A DNA stretch of 64,000 bases from contig NZ_KK073874.1 of assembly GCF_000585375.1 (NCBI RefSeq), positions 6,602,894-6,666,893 of the forward strand. The letters are read 5' to 3'. Below the pieces are notes generated by a model that was given only the letters and a program-made list of their open reading frames with translations, did not search any database and was not told where the DNA came from. A program made the position numbers and the translations under genes. Position 1 is the first letter of the stretch; each line of letters starts with the position of its first letter. Shown in pieces: positions 15,701-24,137 of this stretch. The stretch comes from Cryptosporangium arvum DSM 44712. Its GTDB lineage: Bacteria; Actinomycetota; Actinomycetes; Mycobacteriales; Cryptosporangiaceae.

Positions 15701-18465
15701 CCCGGCAGCTGCGTCCGACGGTCGCGCTCGCGTTCACGCTGCGCGGAGTGTTCCTCACCGCGCGGATCGGCCGGGGCCAGGAGAGCGCCCGGATGAGCGT
15801 CGCCGCCGCGCACCTGGCGTTCGTGGCCGGGCTGCGCCCGGTCGGGCGGTGGCTGACCCGGCGCGCGCACCGCACCGCCGCGTGGGTCGGTGACCCGCAG
15901 CTGATCGCGTTCGTCGATTGGCTGGAGGCGCTCGACCGCCACTTCTTCGGCCTCGACCAGGGCGAGCGGATCCGCGAGGTGCTGGCCGGGCGGGCCCGGT
16001 GGCTCGACGCCGGTCGCCGCATCGACCTGCTGTCGGTGCTGTGCTGGGACACGCTGCTGCGCGGCGACGTCACCGGCGCCGAGGACGTGTTCGCCCGGCG
16101 GCAGGCGCTCGTCGAGGCCAGCGACGGGGCCGGTGCGCTGAGCACCACCGTGCACGCGTGTCACGTCGGGTTGCTGGCGTTGCAGGGGCGCCCCGCCGAG
16201 GCCGCGGCCCAGCTCGAACGGGTCCGCGCCGGCGGTACCGGCACCCGGTGGGAACGCGTCGACGTCAGCTACGCGGCGATGCTCGCCGAGGTGGAGCAGG
16301 GCGACTGCGGTCCCGCGTTCGACCGGGCCGCCGCCGACCTCGCCGACACCGGGGTGCCGTGGTGGTGCCTGATCCCGATCCAGCGCGGGCTGTTCGTCTA
16401 CCAGGCCTACGGGCGGGTCGAGCAGCTGCGGGCGGCGCCCGACCCGGAGCGCCTCGCGCGCGCCCGGGCCGCCGTCCGGGTGCTCCGGCTGGTGGCCAAC
16501 ACCGCGCTGCTGCGCGCGCACTACCGGGTCGTGCGGGCGGCGCTGCTGCTCGCCGAGGGACGCGCCGACGGGGCGCTGCGCGCGCTCAACGCGGCCGAGC
16601 CGGCGATCCGCGCGGTCGACGCGCCGCTGGTGGCGTTCGAGGCGGCCCGGCTGCGGGCCCGGGCGTTGCGGTGGCAGGGCGTCGACGGGGAGAGCGAGCG
16701 GCAGGCCCGCTACGCGCTCACGCTCGCCGCGGGGCAGCGCTGGCCGCACCGGGCCCGGCAGGTCGCGGCCGAGTTCGACCTCGAGGACACCGGCCGGCTG
16801 AGCCTCACCCAGGCGCGGTCGAGCGAGGGCGTCGCGGTCAGCCTGTACCGGCAGCGGCTCGACGCGATCCAGCAGGTCGGGCTGGCCGCGTCGCGGGTGC
16901 TGCACCCGTCGCAGGTGGCGGCGATCGCGCTGGACGAGACGATCCGCATCCTCGGTGCCGAACGCGCGTTCCTGTTCCTGGTCGACGACGCCGGGCAGCT
17001 GCGCCCGCACGGTGGACGCGACGCCGCCGGAACCGACCTCGGCACGCTCACCGGCTACAGCGCGACGCTCGTCGAGCGGGCCTGGCAGACGCGGACCGCG
17101 CTCGTGGTCACCGGAACCGAGGAGGGCGCCGCGCTGGGCGCGGAGAGCGTCGTCCTGCACGGGCTGCGCAGCATCATGGTCGCGCCGATCCTGCTCGAAC
17201 CCCGGCTGCTCGGCGTCGTGTACCTCGACAGCCGGGTCGCGAAAGGCATCTTCACCGCCGACGACGTCGGGGTGCTGAGCGCGATCACCACCCACGTCGC
17301 GGTCGCGCTGGAGACCGCGCGGGCCGCGCAGCTGGAGGTCGCGGTCTCGGCCGCGCACCGCCAGCGCGATCTGGCCGAGACGCTGCGCGACGCGCTCGCC
17401 GCGATCACCGGCATCCTGGAGCCGACGCCGGAGCAGGTGCTGCGCCGGTTGCTGACCGTCGTGTTCGGAGTCGTCGGCGGCGACAGCGCCTGGCTGGTGC
17501 AGCCCACCGCCGCGCCGCCACTGATCTGGGTGCGCGCCGCGACGCGGACCGGACGCCACCACCGCACCGACGACCTGGCCGCGGTGTTCGCCGCCGTGGC
17601 CGACGCCGACGAGCCGGGCGCCGACGACTCGGGGCTCGGGGTGCCGACCGGTTCGCACCCGGTGGCGATGGACGCCGACGGGCGGCTCGCCCGGCTGCTC
17701 GCGGCCGACGAGCCGGTGATCAGCCGGGTGGACGCGCCCCGCCTGGTCACCGACGCGCTGCCGGACGCACGCTGCTGGCTGGCGCTGCCGTTGGTCGCCC
17801 GGGGTGAACACCTGGGCGTGCTGCTGTTCGCGACCGGCGCGGAGAACGACTACGACGACGGCGTGGCCGAGATCGCCGGTGCGCTGGTGGGCCAGGGCAT
17901 GGTGGCCTACGAGAACGCGCGGCTGTTCGCCGAGGTACGGCGGCTCGCGACGATCGACGGACTGACCGGGGTGGCCAACCGGCGGCACTTCTTCGAGCTG
18001 GCCGTGCAGGACGTCGAGGTCAGCCGCCGGGACGGTGCGGCGAGCTGGCCGGTCGCGGCGATGATGATCGACATCGACCACTTCAAGCGGGTCAACGACG
18101 AGCACGGACACCAGGTCGGCGACGAGGTGATCCAGGTCGTGGCGGCCCGGCTACGCAAGAACGGCCGTGGGCTCGGGCTGCTCGGGCGGTACGGCGGCGA
18201 GGAGTTCGTGCTGACGCTGCGCGCCGGAGCGGTGGAGGCCGCGCGGGTGGCCGACGAACTGCGTGCCGCGGTGGCCGACGAGCCGGTGCCCACCAGCGCC
18301 GGGCCGGTTCCGGTGACGATCAGCCTCGGGGTCACCTATCTGCGCGACGGCGACCTGGAGGGCGATCCCAGCGCGGACGCGCTGGTCAGCACACTGCTCC
18401 GGCGGGCGGACCGGTGCCTCTACCTGGCCAAGCACGCGGGCCGCAACCGCGTTCACGTGGGGTAG
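12727..18465 (+). CDS. Giant Ser/Thr kinase - AAA ATPase - GAF - GGDEF signalling protein
   Basis: A 1,912-residue cytoplasmic protein. Domains: Ser/Thr kinase (about 79-350; GRGSRT glycine loop, K106, VHRDIKPEN at 204-212, DFG 230-232, APEQS); AAA_16-type ATPase with Walker A GPPGSGKS (441-448) and Walker B LVLHLDDLHWMDD (near 565); a long alpha-helical TPR-like region (about 860-1350); GAF (about 1380-1540); a second GAF-like region (about 1550-1735); GGDEF (1740-1912) with DIDHFKRVNDEHG and RYGGEEF at 1821-1827. All catalytic kinase and diguanylate cyclase residues are present. The inhibitory I-site RxxD is changed to RGLG. The GTG at 12727 has GGGAG six bases upstream. It ends overlapping the convergent oxidoreductase gene by 13 bp. 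Confidence 0.9.
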   Translation: MSLDRHDDAGVLLGLDRLRAIAATPDEADAPTLTVPREPVPAPRPSLEAPTGGVPIVEIREPDTRAAAAAKATQASAGYEILGELGRGSRTVAYRVRRGDGVYAMKIARERPPAAADPDADANDAGERAFRREAALLACIAHPGLARVHEVGTADGRPYLVMDLVEGDRLPQVLADGPLDVGTLLAIGVDVADALAAAHRAGLVHRDIKPENILVRNGVGHVAPQARLIDFGMASRLGAPPDGTVAGTMLYCAPEQSGMLHRPVDGRADLYALGAVLFECATGAPPFASDDVGALLRMHATVPPPDPLVTRRDLPSALGAVILRLLAKDPDDRYQSGAGLVADLRRIASGADRFTLGTDDQPVVVKSESPLVGRDAELGALAARWQRVRDAATGGSRTPNHDLRSPTADHDFRLHAADQRQRLRDTAAGSPQAGGAVLVTGPPGSGKSRITAELTGAVTANRGLVLSGKCDPDASLPLAPLRAALDDYVATVRALPPARRVAAAVDLTAAAGPAAALLHGLSPALGTLLDAAPPLADERDQPLSGAVAGFLAALARSAGGLVLHLDDLHWMDDATGRVLRRLADELPDAPVLVLATCRDDPGHAAELATVRNALGPALDLTVRLEPLAPAAIAELVFGMTSGIRIDSPTATALAARSDGNPFTLLQFLTAIVDAGLARPSWGTWQIDPDLLHDVELPLDAVELVLDRLRGLDEESRQLLGIAAALGPHFDPGLVAEVGRIARRRAIEVASAAAWRHLLERRDGDNFQFLHDRIREALLAQFDPAALRGVHARIADVLAGQDQSVPATVYARARHRQLADDGSPDVDLFEACAVAGRLALTEHAPDEAVGFLEAAASAAARAGLIPDAAFLLTLGRAQHRTGRFREALGTLEIAQRRAADPLERARVLALAAQVHDSTWATDRQVSAVDEALAVLDHPLPENPFVLVASAVGTALLGCLMSVVRIGYGGARGRQRELYGLLTELYDIGALAYARQLRPTVALAFTLRGVFLTARIGRGQESARMSVAAAHLAFVAGLRPVGRWLTRRAHRTAAWVGDPQLIAFVDWLEALDRHFFGLDQGERIREVLAGRARWLDAGRRIDLLSVLCWDTLLRGDVTGAEDVFARRQALVEASDGAGALSTTVHACHVGLLALQGRPAEAAAQLERVRAGGTGTRWERVDVSYAAMLAEVEQGDCGPAFDRAAADLADTGVPWWCLIPIQRGLFVYQAYGRVEQLRAAPDPERLARARAAVRVLRLVANTALLRAHYRVVRAALLLAEGRADGALRALNAAEPAIRAVDAPLVAFEAARLRARALRWQGVDGESERQARYALTLAAGQRWPHRARQVAAEFDLEDTGRLSLTQARSSEGVAVSLYRQRLDAIQQVGLAASRVLHPSQVAAIALDETIRILGAERAFLFLVDDAGQLRPHGGRDAAGTDLGTLTGYSATLVERAWQTRTALVVTGTEEGAALGAESVVLHGLRSIMVAPILLEPRLLGVVYLDSRVAKGIFTADDVGVLSAITTHVAVALETARAAQLEVAVSAAHRQRDLAETLRDALAAITGILEPTPEQVLRRLLTVVFGVVGGDSAWLVQPTAAPPLIWVRAATRTGRHHRTDDLAAVFAAVADADEPGADDSGLGVPTGSHPVAMDADGRLARLLAADEPVISRVDAPRLVTDALPDARCWLALPLVARGEHLGVLLFATGAENDYDDGVAEIAGALVGQGMVAYENARLFAEVRRLATIDGLTGVANRRHFFELAVQDVEVSRRDGAASWPVAAMMIDIDHFKRVNDEHGHQVGDEVIQVVAARLRKNGRGLGLLGRYGGEEFVLTLRAGAVEAARVADELRAAVADEPVPTSAGPVPVTISLGVTYLRDGDLEGDPSADALVSTLLRRADRCLYLAKHAGRNRVHVG

Positions 18466-20660
18466 CCCACCTCCACGGTGAAGCCGTTGAGCACGGCGGT
18501 TCCGCTCAGGGCGTCCAGGTGCGTCGGGTCGGTGAGCGCGTTCGCGTTGACCCCCTCGGTCTGCGCGGCGACCCGCAGCCTCGTGCCCGGCAGGCCGTGA
18601 CCGAAGCCGTGGGGCAGGCTGACCACACCGGGCATGATCGACGCGCTCGGCTCCAGCACCGTGGTCACCGCGCCGACCCGGGAGCTCACCCGCACCGGCT
18701 GACCGGGTTCGAGGCCGAGCCGGGCGGCGTCGTCGGGATTCATCTGCAGGGTGCACCGGTTGGACCCCCCGGCCAGCCCGCTGACGTTGTGCGACCAGCT
18801 GTTGTTCGTCCGCAGGTTGCGGCGGCCGACCAGCACGAACCCGTCGCGCCGGGCGTCGAGGCCGGACCGCAGCCGCGCCACGTCGGCGACGATCGGCGCC
18901 GGCGCGAGCTCCACCCGGCCCGACGCGGTGGCCAGCACGGCGTCCAGGGCCGGCTCCAGCGGGCCCAGGTCGAGGCCGTGCGGGGCGTCCAGCAGGGCCC
19001 GCAGTGACAACCCACCGGGGCGGGCGCCGAACGCGTCGCCGAACGAGCCGAGGCGCAGCATCAGGTCGAGACGACGTTCGGTGCCGTCGGCACCGGTGAG
19101 CTCGGCGGCCAGCGCGACCGGATCACGACCGTGCACCGGGGACGAGGGGTCCGCGACCGCGCGGGCCAGCGCTCCGCCGATCAGGCCCTCGTCGAGCTGG
19201 GCCGGGTCGGCGTCGGCACCCTGGCCGGCGGCGATCAGCGCGAGCCGGGCGAGGATCTCCGACTCGTTCGGACGGTCGGCGGCGCGCTCGAGGACGGGTG
19301 GGGAGTACCGGGCGACCCGCCGCACCGCGAAGCCGAGCAGCGCGACGTCGTAGTGGCCGGACTCGAGGATGCGCGCGGGCGGGAGGACGACGTCCGCGTG
19401 GCGCGTGGTCGCGTTCAGGTACGGGTCGACGCTGACCAGGAAGTCGAGCGTCGCGATCGCCCGGTCGAGCCCCGGACCGTCGGGGGTGGACAGCACCGGG
19501 TTGCCGGCCACCGTGACCAGCGCGCGGACCTGGCCCTCGCCGGGCGTGCGGATCTCGTCGGCCAGCGTGGCCACCGGGAGCTCGCCGATCACCTCCGGCA
19601 GGTGCCGGACCCGGCTGTGCCAGCGACCGGTGCGGAACGGCTTGCGCCACCGGGTGCGCCCGTGCGGCGGCATCCCGAACATGCCTCCGCCCGGCCGGTC
19701 GAGGTTGCCGGTCAACGCGGTGACGACGTCGACGAGCCAGCTCGTCAGGGTGCCGAACTCGGCCGTGGACGTGCCGACGCGGCCGTAGACGACCGCGGTG
19801 GACGCCGCGGCGAGCTCGCGGGCGAGCGTCGCGATCTCCTCGGCCCGGACGCCGCACACCCCGGCGACCGCGGCCGGCGGGAACTCCTTCGCGAGCGCGC
19901 GGAGCTCGTCGACGCCGGCGAACCGGTCGTCGGCAGTGGTCAGCTCCTCGTCGAAGAGCGTGTGCACGATGCCGAGCAGGAGGTAGGGATCGGTGCCGGG
20001 CCGGATGAACAGGTGCCGGTCGGCGAGGGCCGCGGTGCGGGTGCGGCGGGGGTCGACGACGACGAGCCGGCCGCCGCGTGCCTTCAGTGCCTTGAGCCGG
20101 CCGGGGAAATCAGGCGCGGTGCAGAGGCTGCCGTTGGATTCCAGCGGGTTCGCGCCGAGCATCAGCAGGTAGTCGGTACGGTCGAGATCGGGCACCGGGA
20201 TCGCGGTGGGGTCACCGAACATCAGCCCGGCCGAGACGTGCTTGGGCAGCTGGTCGACGCTGGCGGCGGTGTAGACGTTCGTCGTTCCCAGCGCCTTGCG
20301 CAGCGCCGGGAGGTAGAGCTGACCGCCGAGCGTGTGCGCGCTGGGGTTGCCGACGTAGAGCGCCACGGCGTCGCGCCCGTACGCGGACGCGACCCGGCCG
20401 AGCCCCTCCTCGACGGCCGCGAACGCCTCGGCCCAGGTGGCGGGCTCCAGCACGCCGCCGCGCCGGACGAGCGGCCCGGTGAGGCGATCGGGGTCCTGGT
20501 CGAGCTCGCCGAGCGTCGCGCCCTTCGGACAGAGGAAGCCGCGGCTGAACACGTCGTCCCGATCGCCCCGGACGCGGACGACGTCCCGGCCCTCGAGCGT
20601 GATCTCGAGGCCGCAGACGGCTTCGCAGAGCGGGCAGGTGCGGTACGCCGTGCGGGTCAA
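18453..20660 (-). CDS. Molybdopterin-dependent oxidoreductase with [4Fe-4S] site
   Basis: A 735-residue member of the DMSO-reductase/formate-dehydrogenase family. The N-terminus carries the cluster motif with C9, C12, C16 and C44 (TCPLCEAVCG ... GFLCPKG); the C-terminal third is the molybdopterin-dinucleotide-binding domain. No Tat signal, so cytoplasmic. Start: TTG at 20658-20660, eight bases after GGAGG; the longer frame from 20738 would run through a hairpin. The electron partner and substrate are unknown; no accessory subunit lies nearby. It is downstream of the F420-type LLM gene on the same strand but separated from it by a terminator-like hairpin. Confidence 0.82.
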   Translation of the reverse strand: MTRTAYRTCPLCEAVCGLEITLEGRDVVRVRGDRDDVFSRGFLCPKGATLGELDQDPDRLTGPLVRRGGVLEPATWAEAFAAVEEGLGRVASAYGRDAVALYVGNPSAHTLGGQLYLPALRKALGTTNVYTAASVDQLPKHVSAGLMFGDPTAIPVPDLDRTDYLLMLGANPLESNGSLCTAPDFPGRLKALKARGGRLVVVDPRRTRTAALADRHLFIRPGTDPYLLLGIVHTLFDEELTTADDRFAGVDELRALAKEFPPAAVAGVCGVRAEEIATLARELAAASTAVVYGRVGTSTAEFGTLTSWLVDVVTALTGNLDRPGGGMFGMPPHGRTRWRKPFRTGRWHSRVRHLPEVIGELPVATLADEIRTPGEGQVRALVTVAGNPVLSTPDGPGLDRAIATLDFLVSVDPYLNATTRHADVVLPPARILESGHYDVALLGFAVRRVARYSPPVLERAADRPNESEILARLALIAAGQGADADPAQLDEGLIGGALARAVADPSSPVHGRDPVALAAELTGADGTERRLDLMLRLGSFGDAFGARPGGLSLRALLDAPHGLDLGPLEPALDAVLATASGRVELAPAPIVADVARLRSGLDARRDGFVLVGRRNLRTNNSWSHNVSGLAGGSNRCTLQMNPDDAARLGLEPGQPVRVSSRVGAVTTVLEPSASIMPGVVSLPHGFGHGLPGTRLRVAAQTEGVNANALTDPTHLDALSGTAVLNGFTVEVGYPT

Positions 20661-20706
20661 GTCGACCACCTCCGGACCACAGTCTGGACCGACCCACCGA
20701 CAAAAT

Positions 20707-20731
20707 CGCCGGTGTTCGGCGAACACCGGCG
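20707..20731 (-). terminator. Intrinsic-terminator-like hairpin between two minus-strand genes
   Basis: A perfect dyad with 12-bp arms, CGCCGGTGTTCG and CGAACACCGGCG, one base apart. On the minus strand it is followed by ATTTTG, giving a short U-tract. It lies 20 bp after the LLM gene stop and 46 bp before the TTG start of the oxidoreductase. It could instead be an operator for the oxidoreductase. Confidence 0.6.
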
Positions 20732-20751
20732 ACTTCACCGATCCACCGGCG

Positions 20752-21612
20752 TCAGAGCAGCGCGGCCGCCAGGGTGCGGAACGCCTCCCGCGGGAACTCG
20801 GGGCGATCGACGCCGAGCACCTGGATCGTCACCTCGTCGGCACCGGCTTCGTAGTGCTTCTCCAGCCCGGCCACGACCTGCTCGGGTGTGCCCCACGGGA
20901 TCAGCGCGTCGACCAGCCGGTCGCTGCCCCCGTCGGCGAAGTCCGCCTCGGTCCAGCCGAAGCGCAGCAGGTTCTGGGTGTAGTTCGGCAGCGTCAGATA
21001 GCCCGCCGTGTACTCCCTCGCGACGGCGCGCGCTCGCTCGGCGTCGGCTTCGAGGACGACCGCCACCTCGGGCGCGAGCAGCGCTCCGGGCCCGAGCGCC
21101 GCACGGGCCTCCGCGGTGTGTTCGACCGGGATGAAGTACGGGTGCGCTCCGCGCGACCGGTCGCGGGAGAGCTCGAGCATGCGCGGCCCGAGCGCGGCGA
21201 GGACGCGCTGTTCGGGGGCGACTCCGGCGGCGTCCAGCGCGTCCAGGTACTCGACCATCTTGGAGTAGGGCTTCCGGTACTGCCGGTCGTCGTTGTCGAC
21301 GACCACCGCGTGGCTCGTCCCGAGCCCGAGCAGGAACCGGCCGGGGTGGTCCCGTTCGGCGTCGGCGACGAAGCCGGCGACGTCGGCCGGGTCCGAGTGC
21401 CAGATGCTGAGGATTCCGGGGGCGATGCCGATCCGCTTCGTCCCGTCGAGAAGCTCCCGGAAACGGGGCGGAACGCCGTCCCGGAAACCGGCCGAGAACC
21501 AGATCCGGGTGTATCCCAGCTCTTCGAGTTCGACGGCGGTCTCGAGAACGGCGTCCCGATCCTTGGAGGCGAGGAAGTAGGGCTGCCAGACACTCACGAG
21601 TCGTTCTGCCAT
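20752..21612 (-). CDS. LLM-class F420-dependent oxidoreductase
   Basis: A 286-residue luciferase-like TIM-barrel enzyme. The sequence follows the F420-dependent subfamily: ELEELGYTRIWFSAGF near the N-terminus, GIAPGILSIWHSDPADVAGF, HPGRFLLGLGTSHA, and a C-terminal IPWGTPEQVVAGLEKHYEAG segment. It is expected to move a hydride using F420 or a flavin; the substrate is unknown. The ATG at 21610-21612 has GGGGG directly upstream, a rather tight spacing. Next to a molybdenum oxidoreductase, but the hairpin between them argues against a simple operon. Confidence 0.83.
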   Translation of the reverse strand: MAERLVSVWQPYFLASKDRDAVLETAVELEELGYTRIWFSAGFRDGVPPRFRELLDGTKRIGIAPGILSIWHSDPADVAGFVADAERDHPGRFLLGLGTSHAVVVDNDDRQYRKPYSKMVEYLDALDAAGVAPEQRVLAALGPRMLELSRDRSRGAHPYFIPVEHTAEARAALGPGALLAPEVAVVLEADAERARAVAREYTAGYLTLPNYTQNLLRFGWTEADFADGGSDRLVDALIPWGTPEQVVAGLEKHYEAGADEVTIQVLGVDRPEFPREAFRTLAAALL

Positions 21613-21659
21613 ACCCCCGACAGTATTACCGGAGTCCGGTGAACGAAGGGCGACGGAAC

Positions 21660-23945
21660 TCAGAGCACGGACACCAGCGGGAACGTGGTCGCGGGAGGCC
21701 TCGGGCCGCCGGGCTGGGGTTTGCCGAACAACCACCCCTGCAGACGGTCGGCGCCCGCGGCCACCAGCGCCTGCGACTGTTCCTGGGTCTCCACGCCCTC
21801 GGCGACGACCTCCAGCCCCAGCGTGTGCGCGAGGTCGATGCAGGCGCGGGCGATCGCGGCCGCGGCCGGGTCGTCGAGCTTCGCGGTCAGCGACCGGTCG
21901 AGCTTGAGTTCGGTGGCCGGCAGCCGCTGCAGGTACGACAGCGCCGAATAGCCGGTGCCGAAGTCGTCGATCGCGACGCCGACGCCGGCCCGGCGCAGCG
22001 CCGCGAGGACGTCCCGGCCGGTGTCCAGGTCGCCGATCGCGACCTGCTCGGTGATCTCCACGGTCAGCGCGGAGGGTGGCAGGCCCCGCCTGGACAGTCC
22101 GTCCAGGATCTCCTCGACGAGGGCCGGGTGGAGCAGGTCGGAGGCGGCGAGGTTCACCGAGACCTGCACGGTCGAACCCGCCCGCCACCACCGGGCGGCC
22201 TGGTTCAGCGCCAGGTCTATGACCCGCCGGGTGAGGAACGGCGTCAGCCCGGTGCGCTCGGCGAGCCCGAGGAACTGGTCCGGCGCGATCGTCCCGTGCA
22301 GCGGGTGATGCCAGCGCACCAACGCCTCCACGCGGGGCGGCGCGGTCACGTCGGTGGCCACCAGCGCCTGGTAGTGCAGCTCGAGCGCTCCGTGCGGCGC
22401 CACCCCGGACGTCGTGCCGGTCAGCATCGCCCGCAGCTCGGACGCCCGCTCCAGCGAGTCGCGCTGCCGGTCGGGGCCGAGCGAGTCGTAGCGCACCCAG
22501 CCGCGCCGCTCGGTCTTCGCGCGGTACATCGCGGTGTCCGCGCAGCGCAGCAGCTCGAGCGTGCGCTCGCCGACGGTGCGGCCGACCGGCGCGTCCCCCT
22601 CGACCGCGATGCCGATGCTGACGTCGGTCGGCACCACGATGCCGCCGACCGGGAGCGGGCTGCGCACCGCGGCCAGCAGACTCTCGGCGAGCTGCTCGAC
22701 CGCACCGTGCGCGGTGAGCACGGCGAACTCGTCGCCCCCGAGGCGCGCCAGCAGGTCGTCCGACTCGAGCGCGCCGGCCAGCCGGGGGGCGAGCGCCGCC
22801 AGGAGCTGGTCGCCGACCTGGTGCCCGAGGCCGTCGTTGACCTCCTTGAACCGGTCGAGGTCCAGCAGCAGGATCGCGTGCGTGCGACGGGTGTCAGCGG
22901 CCAGCGCCTCCTCGACGCCGCGGAGGAACCCGCGCCGGTTGTAGAGACCGGTGAGCTCGTCGGTGATCGCCAGCCGGTGCTGTTCGCCCGCGTCGAGCAG
23001 CGCGCGGACGCCGAAACCGACGCGCGCCAGCGCCGCCAGCACGCAGAAGGCCGCCAGTATTTCGGCCACCGGCGGCTGCTCGGTGAGCGCGCCGACGACG
23101 AGCACGATCACCGCCGACCCGGCGCACAGCAGCGGAGCGAGCAGTGTCCGCAGGTCGATCGGGCGGTCGGCCATCCGCCGGGAGCGCTGCCAGGCCGACG
23201 CCGCGAGCAGCAGGCCGATCACGCCGGCGAGCTGGTCCACCCGCTCGACGTCCGCACCCCCGTCCGCGAGCACGCGGCTGACCAGGCCGTTGGCGACGGC
23301 GAACACGAGAACGGTCGCCGAGAGCAGCCGCCAGCGGTTGTCCAGGCGCCAGCCGGCCAGCGCCGCGATCGAACCGATCATCCCGACCAGCACCATGGTC
23401 AGCGCCGGGTACCCGAGCGTCACGATCGCGTCCAGCGGCGACACGCCGGTCCAGTTCAGCACCGAGCGGCCGAGCACCAGCGCCATCACGGCCGCACCCA
23501 GCGTCCCCGCGACGACGGCGTCCCAGACCCGGACCGCCCCGACGCCACCGACGAGCGGCCGGGACAGCAGCCAGACGGCGAGGCCCAGCAGCGGTAGCGG
23601 GGGCAGCCAGAACGCGTCGGCGAGCGAGAACGACGGGAGCGGGTCACCGGAGGAGAGAAGCCGGTCCCAGACGACGTACCCGGCCCCGTTGAAGGCCGCG
23701 ACCGCGGCGATCAGCGCCCAGGCCACGCGCTGGGACGGCATCAGGACGCAGCGCAGGCCGACCAGAACGGCGCTGGTCAGCAGGATGATCTCGATCAGGG
23801 CCCAGGACGACCAGAGGTGCAGGGGCGAGCGCTCGCCGTGCCCCGTCCAGACCCAGCCGAGGTGGACGACGAGCGCGGTGCCGAGCAGCGCGCAGACCCA
23901 GCGGACGGCCCGGGCGACGACTACCGCCCCGGGGCGCTCGGCCAT
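21660..23945 (-). CDS. Membrane-bound GGDEF-EAL c-di-GMP protein
   Basis: A 761-residue protein. The first 320 residues contain about nine hydrophobic segments, forming an integral-membrane sensor. Next is GGDEF (about 330-490) with LDLDRFKEVNDGLGHQ and an intact GGDEF near residue 402, then EAL (about 505-750) with VEALVRWHHP, VSVNLAASDL, VEITEQV, DDFGTGYS, ELKLDRSL, AEGVETQEQ and QGWLFGKP. Both cyclase and phosphodiesterase active sites look complete, so net activity must be set by the sensor. The I-site arginine is replaced (ESDD). GGAGGAG lies seven bases before the ATG. Similar actinomycete proteins (CdgB/RmdB-type) affect development. Confidence 0.9.
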   Translation of the reverse strand: MAERPGAVVVARAVRWVCALLGTALVVHLGWVWTGHGERSPLHLWSSWALIEIILLTSAVLVGLRCVLMPSQRVAWALIAAVAAFNGAGYVVWDRLLSSGDPLPSFSLADAFWLPPLPLLGLAVWLLSRPLVGGVGAVRVWDAVVAGTLGAAVMALVLGRSVLNWTGVSPLDAIVTLGYPALTMVLVGMIGSIAALAGWRLDNRWRLLSATVLVFAVANGLVSRVLADGGADVERVDQLAGVIGLLLAASAWQRSRRMADRPIDLRTLLAPLLCAGSAVIVLVVGALTEQPPVAEILAAFCVLAALARVGFGVRALLDAGEQHRLAITDELTGLYNRRGFLRGVEEALAADTRRTHAILLLDLDRFKEVNDGLGHQVGDQLLAALAPRLAGALESDDLLARLGGDEFAVLTAHGAVEQLAESLLAAVRSPLPVGGIVVPTDVSIGIAVEGDAPVGRTVGERTLELLRCADTAMYRAKTERRGWVRYDSLGPDRQRDSLERASELRAMLTGTTSGVAPHGALELHYQALVATDVTAPPRVEALVRWHHPLHGTIAPDQFLGLAERTGLTPFLTRRVIDLALNQAARWWRAGSTVQVSVNLAASDLLHPALVEEILDGLSRRGLPPSALTVEITEQVAIGDLDTGRDVLAALRRAGVGVAIDDFGTGYSALSYLQRLPATELKLDRSLTAKLDDPAAAAIARACIDLAHTLGLEVVAEGVETQEQSQALVAAGADRLQGWLFGKPQPGGPRPPATTFPLVSVL

Positions 23946-24103
23946 GGCTGATCTCCTCCGGCTCCGGGCGCCGGGGGCGGCCCCTCGTCATCTGGAGTCG
24001 TCCGAATCGGCCCCGACCTGAGACGTCCGGACAGGATACGACGGCTATCCCCAGCGAGGTGAACGGTGACTACCTGAAGGCGTTCGATTGGCGTAGCGTA
24101 ACT

Positions 24104-24119
24104 TCGAACACGCGTTCGA
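24104..24119. promoter_or_regulatory. Candidate LexA SOS box
   Basis: TCGAAC-ACGC-GTTCGA is an exact match to the actinobacterial/mycobacterial SOS box (TCGAAC-N4-GTTCGA). It lies 18 bp before the start of the dehydrogenase-like gene and 158 bp upstream of the divergent GGDEF-EAL gene. If LexA binds here, the rightward gene would be DNA-damage inducible. Because the site is also a generic dyad, another repressor could use it. Confidence 0.55.
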
Positions 24120-24137
24120 AAACAACGGGGAGCGCCC

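Noticed and set aside
14167-18111. Long open frame on the minus strand opposite the kinase-GGDEF gene (about 1,300 codons)
   Set aside because: It is a high-GC antisense shadow: arginine/glutamine-rich low-complexity translation without motifs, while the plus strand encodes recognisable domains throughout.
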